Positions 6,432 to 9,161 of a stretch of 9,161 nt of DNA are shown here, piece after piece. How positions within the stretch are numbered: the stretch's first letter is position 1; every line of letters begins with the position of its first letter. The notes below the pieces were generated by a model. The model was not told the origin of the DNA, did no database searches, and saw only the letters and a program-made list of their open reading frames with translations. The stretch comes from Verrucomicrobiales bacterium (GTDB taxonomy: Bacteria > Verrucomicrobiota > Verrucomicrobiia > Limisphaerales > RI-55), in NCBI GenBank assembly GCA_003484235.1, contig DNDP01000100.1, positions 1 to 9,161 on the forward strand, given 5' to 3'. The translations under genes and the position numbers were made by a program.

Positions 6432-7184
6432 ATGCAATTCCCCAATCGCCTGCGCGCTGTCGCGCTTTCTTCGCTGCTCTCCGTCGCCCTCGTTCCCGCC
6501 GCCGTGGCGGATCATCACGGAGGCGCTGAGCCCGGCTTCAAGAGCCTGTTCAACGGCAAAGACCTCACCGGCTGGACCGGCAACCCAAAGCTCTGGTCCG
6601 TGCAGGACGGCGCCATCACCGGCAAGACCGGCGAAACGGCCGAGACCAAGCTCAAGCACAACACCTTCCTCGTTTATACGAACGACTCGGTCGATGATTT
6701 TGAACTGCGGCTCAAATATAGGATTGTGGGCGGCAATTCGGGCATTCAGTACCGTAGCCAGGTGCTGAGCGAGGGCGAGTTTGGACCGATCATTGGCGGT
6801 TACCAGGGCGATTTCGAGGCGGGCACGACCTACTCCGGCATCCTCTACGAGGAACGCGGCCGCGGCATCCTCGCCCAGCGCGGGCAGGTGACCAAGCTGG
6901 TGGCCGATCCCGCCGACGCCAACAAGCACAAGGTCGAGGTCATCGGCTCGGTGGGCGAATCGAAGGACATCCAGGCCGCGATCAGGAACGAGGAATGGAA
7001 TGACTACACGATCATCGCCAACGGCAACCAGCTCACACACATCATCAACGGTCGGGTGACGGTCAGCGTGATCGACGAGCACGCGGCGAAGAGCCGCAAG
7101 TCCGGCGTGCTGGCGTTGCAGATCCACACCGGCCCGGTGATGACGGTCCAGTTCAAGGACATCCGCATCCGGCCGATCAAGTAG
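6432..7184 (+). CDS. secreted DUF1080 (3-keto-disaccharide hydrolase family) protein
   Basis: A 250-residue protein with a signal peptide (basic start MQFPNRLR, hydrophobic core, cut after Ala-Val-Ala26) and one DUF1080 domain over the rest. Family signatures are in order: GFKSLFNGKDLTGWTG (35-50), LWSVQDGAITG (54-64), FELRLKYRIVGGNSGIQYRS (90-109), GGYQGDF (122-128), YSGILYEERGRG (134-145), WNDYTIIANGN (189-199) with THIINGR, and the closing GVLALQIHTGP and VQFKDIRIRP. The domain is a concanavalin-like beta sandwich; characterised members cleave 3-keto-glycosides by hydrolysis or elimination. Length equals a minimal single-domain member and looks intact. ATG 6432 is preferred; TTG 6396 would add 12 residues before the signal peptide. 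It has no Shine-Dalgarno. A hairpin terminator 52 bases downstream suggests its own transcript. The family is certain; the exact substrate is not. Confidence 0.92.
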   Translation: MQFPNRLRAVALSSLLSVALVPAAVADHHGGAEPGFKSLFNGKDLTGWTGNPKLWSVQDGAITGKTGETAETKLKHNTFLVYTNDSVDDFELRLKYRIVGGNSGIQYRSQVLSEGEFGPIIGGYQGDFEAGTTYSGILYEERGRGILAQRGQVTKLVADPADANKHKVEVIGSVGESKDIQAAIRNEEWNDYTIIANGNQLTHIINGRVTVSVIDEHAAKSRKSGVLALQIHTGPVMTVQFKDIRIRPIK

Positions 7185-7236
7185 GGATGGAGAGGCGATA
7201 ATTCTGTCGCCCGACCAGTTTCCCAGTTTTGAACGG

Positions 7237-7260
7237 GGCGGCAGAAATGCCGCCTTTCCT
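7237..7260 (+). terminator. intrinsic terminator after the DUF1080 gene
   Basis: GGCGGCA (7237-7243), a GAAA tetraloop (7244-7247) and TGCCGCC (7248-7254) form a perfect seven-base-pair GC-rich stem, followed by TTTCCT. Two further G-T pairs can extend the stem (7236/7255 and 7235/7256). It sits 52 bases after the DUF1080 stop and about 65 before the ThuA-like start, so it should largely separate the two transcripts. The T-run is short, so readthrough is possible. Confidence 0.7.
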
Positions 7261-7318
7261 CTCTCCGCAGTCTGAATCGGCTGGCCACTAAACCCGTCTG
7301 AGCTTCATGCTCCACGCC

Positions 7319-8281
7319 ATGAAAGCTCCCTTCCAGACACTTTTCGCAATTGCCCTTGGCGGTGGATTGTTGCTGGCCCTGCCAGCAACTGCCGCCGACA
7401 AAAAGATCGTCTTCGTCGCCGGCACGCCGAGTCATGCGCCGGGCGACCACGAGCATCGTGCCGGTTCGCTGTTGCTCGCGAAGTGCCTGGCCAACGTCCC
7501 GAACCTCCAGACCGTCGTCGTCTCCAACGGCTTCCCCGCCGATGCCTCGGTCTTCGACGGCGCGGCGGCGATCGTGATGTATTGCGACGGCGGTGGCGGT
7601 CACCCGGCGGTACGCGGCGACAATCTCAAGACCCTCGGCAAGTACATGGATCAGGGGGTTGGACTGGTATGCCTGCACTACGCCGTGGAAGTGCCAAAGG
7701 ACAAGGGTGGGCCGGAGTTTCTCGACTGGATCGGCGGCTACTTCGAGACCCACTGGTCGGTGAACCCGCATTGGACGGCGCACTTCGCCAAACTGCCGGA
7801 TCATCCCATCACGCGCGGAGTGAAGCCGTTTGCGATCAAGGACGAGTGGTATTTCCACATGCGCTTCCGTGAGGGGATGCAGGGCGTGACGCCGATCCTG
7901 ACGGCGGTTGCACCGGAGAGCACCATGAACCGCGGTGATGGCCCGCACTCGGGCAATCCCGCCGTGCGCGAGGCGGTGAAGAACCGCGAGCCCCAGCACG
8001 TCGCGTGGGCTTACGAGCGGCCCAATGGCGGACGGGGCTTCGGCTGGACCGGTTCGCATCATCATCGCAACTGGGGCGACGATGATTTCCGCAAGACGGT
8101 CCTCAATGCGATCCTCTGGGCCGCCAAGATCGAAGTCCCGACCAACGGCGTCGAATCCCGCGTCACGGAAGCGGATCTCCTGGCGAACCTTGACGCCAAG
8201 AAAGGCGGCACGCCCTCGATGAAACTGCCGGAGATTGAACTTCAGCCCGAGCCGTTTGTCAGTCCCGTAACCGGAAAGTGA
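7319..8281 (+). CDS. secreted ThuA-like domain protein
   Basis: A 320-residue protein with a signal peptide (MKAPFQ, hydrophobic core, cut after Ala-Thr-Ala25 or Ala26) and a ThuA-like domain with a class I glutamine-amidotransferase-like fold. Visible signatures are IVFVAGTPSHAPGDHEH (30-46), GAAAIVMYCDGGGGHP (81-96), GLVCLHYAVE (115-124, with Cys118 at the nucleophile-elbow position), DEWYFHMRF (175-183), and HVAWAYER (227-234) with GFGWTGSHHHRNWGDDDFRK (240-259). The many conserved His/Asp residues may bind a metal or sugar. ThuA proteins take part in trehalose and other 3-keto-sugar metabolism in rhizobia; secreted relatives in Verrucomicrobia and Planctomycetes are mostly uncharacterised. 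The last 45 residues form a charged tail outside the domain. ATG 7307, four codons earlier, is an equally possible start. The PQQ-like gene follows after 41 bases, probably in the same transcript. Confidence 0.9.
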   Translation: MKAPFQTLFAIALGGGLLLALPATAADKKIVFVAGTPSHAPGDHEHRAGSLLLAKCLANVPNLQTVVVSNGFPADASVFDGAAAIVMYCDGGGGHPAVRGDNLKTLGKYMDQGVGLVCLHYAVEVPKDKGGPEFLDWIGGYFETHWSVNPHWTAHFAKLPDHPITRGVKPFAIKDEWYFHMRFREGMQGVTPILTAVAPESTMNRGDGPHSGNPAVREAVKNREPQHVAWAYERPNGGRGFGWTGSHHHRNWGDDDFRKTVLNAILWAAKIEVPTNGVESRVTEADLLANLDAKKGGTPSMKLPEIELQPEPFVSPVTGK

Positions 8282-8322
8282 TCCGGAACGTCCTTGAACA
8301 CGTAATTTCCCGTCCGCTCACC

Positions 8323-9161
8323 ATGAAACATCGCACCCGCTCCTTCGCCTTCGCGGCCGCCCTCGGCGGCCTGCTCGCCCTCAACTCCAACGCCGCCGAC
8401 TGGGCACAATGGCGTGGCGCCAATCGCTCCGATCATTCGCCGGACAAGGGGCTCCTCAAGAGCTGGCCGGACGGAGGACCCAAGCGTGTCTGGCTGAACA
8501 CGGATGTGGGGCTCGGCTACTCCGGCTATTCAATCGTCGATGGCAGGCTGTTTACGATGGGCCTGCGCGACAACACGGAGTTTCTGATCGCCGTGGATGC
8601 CAACACCGGCAAGGAACTGTGGGCCACGAAGGTGGGCGCCCGCTACGAGAACCGTTGGGGCGACGGTCCCCGCACCACCCCCACCGTCGATGGCGACCGC
8701 GTCTACGCGATGGGCGGGCAGGGCGATCTGATCTGCGCAAACGTGACGGATGGCAGGCAGGTCTGGTCCGTCTCCATGACCAAGGACCTGGGCGGGAGCC
8801 TGCCGAACTGGGGCTATACCGAATCGGTGCTCGTCGATGGCGACCGGGTCATCTGCACCCCGGGAGGCTCCAAGGGAACGCTGGCTGCGCTCGACAAGTC
8901 GACCGGCAAGGTCAAATGGCAGAGCAGCGATCTTTCCGACCCGGCCCATTACTCCTCGCCAATCGTGATCGAACACGGCGGCAAGCGGCAGTACGTGCAG
9001 CTGGTGGAGAAGCGGCTCTTCGGTGTGGACGCCGCCAACGGCAAGGTGCTCTGGCAGTCCGACTGGCCCGGGCGCACCGCCGTGATTCCCACCCCGATTT
9101 ACGCCGACGGCCAGGTGTACATCACCACCGGCTACGGCGTGGGCAGCAAGCTCGTGCAGCT
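8323..9161 (+). CDS. secreted PQQ-like beta-propeller protein, N-terminal part (3' end outside window)
   Basis: The frame is open from ATG 8323 to the window end: 279 complete codons with no stop. MKHRTRSFAFAAALGGLLAL is a signal peptide, cut near Asn-Ala24. The mature start WAQWRGANRSDHSPDKGLL, followed by SWPDGGPKRVW, is a hallmark of secreted PQQ-repeat proteins in Verrucomicrobia and Planctomycetes. Four blade motifs of the 'A-x-D-x-x-T-G-K-x-x-W' kind are visible: AVDANTGKELW (90-100), CANVTDGRQVW (138-148), ALDKSTGKVKW (189-199) and GVDAANGKVLW (234-244). This is the PQQ_2/BamB-like propeller fold. Most such proteins lack the PQQ-binding and catalytic residues of alcohol dehydrogenases, and the part seen does not decide whether this one is an enzyme. 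Full family members are about 400-450 residues, so roughly a third is missing. It follows the ThuA-like gene by 41 bases. Confidence 0.9.
   Translation, partial: MKHRTRSFAFAAALGGLLALNSNAADWAQWRGANRSDHSPDKGLLKSWPDGGPKRVWLNTDVGLGYSGYSIVDGRLFTMGLRDNTEFLIAVDANTGKELWATKVGARYENRWGDGPRTTPTVDGDRVYAMGGQGDLICANVTDGRQVWSVSMTKDLGGSLPNWGYTESVLVDGDRVICTPGGSKGTLAALDKSTGKVKWQSSDLSDPAHYSSPIVIEHGGKRQYVQLVEKRLFGVDAANGKVLWQSDWPGRTAVIPTPIYADGQVYITTGYGVGSKLVQ

Noticed and set aside
5919..7127. 402-residue open frame on the - strand
   Set aside because: Its larger part is antisense to the certain DUF1080 gene, and the rest has no recognisable domain.
7004..8065. 353-residue open frame on the - strand
   Set aside because: Antisense to the ThuA-like gene, whose family signatures are unmistakable.
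1..9161. Search for CRISPR arrays, transposases, integrases, tandem repeats, tRNA or rRNA
   Set aside because: None was seen by eye on either strand.

Overview
The window looks like a chromosomal segment of a GC-rich member of the Verrucomicrobiota (Pedosphaera/Limisphaerales-like). This is inferred from gene content and was not tested by search. Clues are a small Pur-alpha-like nucleic-acid-binding protein, a set of secreted DUF1080, ThuA-like and PQQ-propeller proteins with the sequence style of Verrucomicrobia and Planctomycetes, and start codons that mostly lack a Shine-Dalgarno sequence. No RNA gene, CRISPR array, phage gene or transposase was seen.

Left part (1-2187, all + strand, tightly spaced): the C-terminal end of an SPFH/band-7 membrane-scaffold protein, a hypothetical multi-pass membrane protein, a four-helix DUF4149-type membrane protein, and a roughly 100-residue PurA-like protein. 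This resembles a housekeeping or membrane gene run.

Next (2333-3187, +): a cytosolic TIM-barrel sugar epimerase/isomerase. It keeps every metal ligand of the D-tagatose/D-psicose 3-epimerase family at the expected spacing.

Middle (3188-6431): about 600 bases without a convincing gene, then two leftward (- strand) genes for secreted beta-sandwich proteins of unknown function, then about 700 bases without a gene. The two proteins share an architecture: signal peptide, jelly-roll-like domain, linker, and a short C-terminal beta domain ending in Tyr/Phe-Arg-Ile. The right-hand gap is a divergent control region between the secreted pair and the rightward DUF1080 gene; it holds a 14-base palindrome.

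Right part (6432-9161, +): a secreted DUF1080 protein (3-keto-disaccharide hydrolase family) followed by a strong hairpin terminator, then a secreted ThuA-like protein and a secreted PQQ-like beta-propeller protein cut by the window end. The last two are probably co-transcribed.

Together the epimerase, DUF1080 and ThuA-like proteins fit a carbohydrate-degradation neighbourhood, perhaps one acting on 3-keto-sugars. The dehydrogenase such a pathway needs is not in this window, so the pathway is a hypothesis. The least explained part is the paired secreted beta-sandwich genes and the two large gene-free gaps around them.
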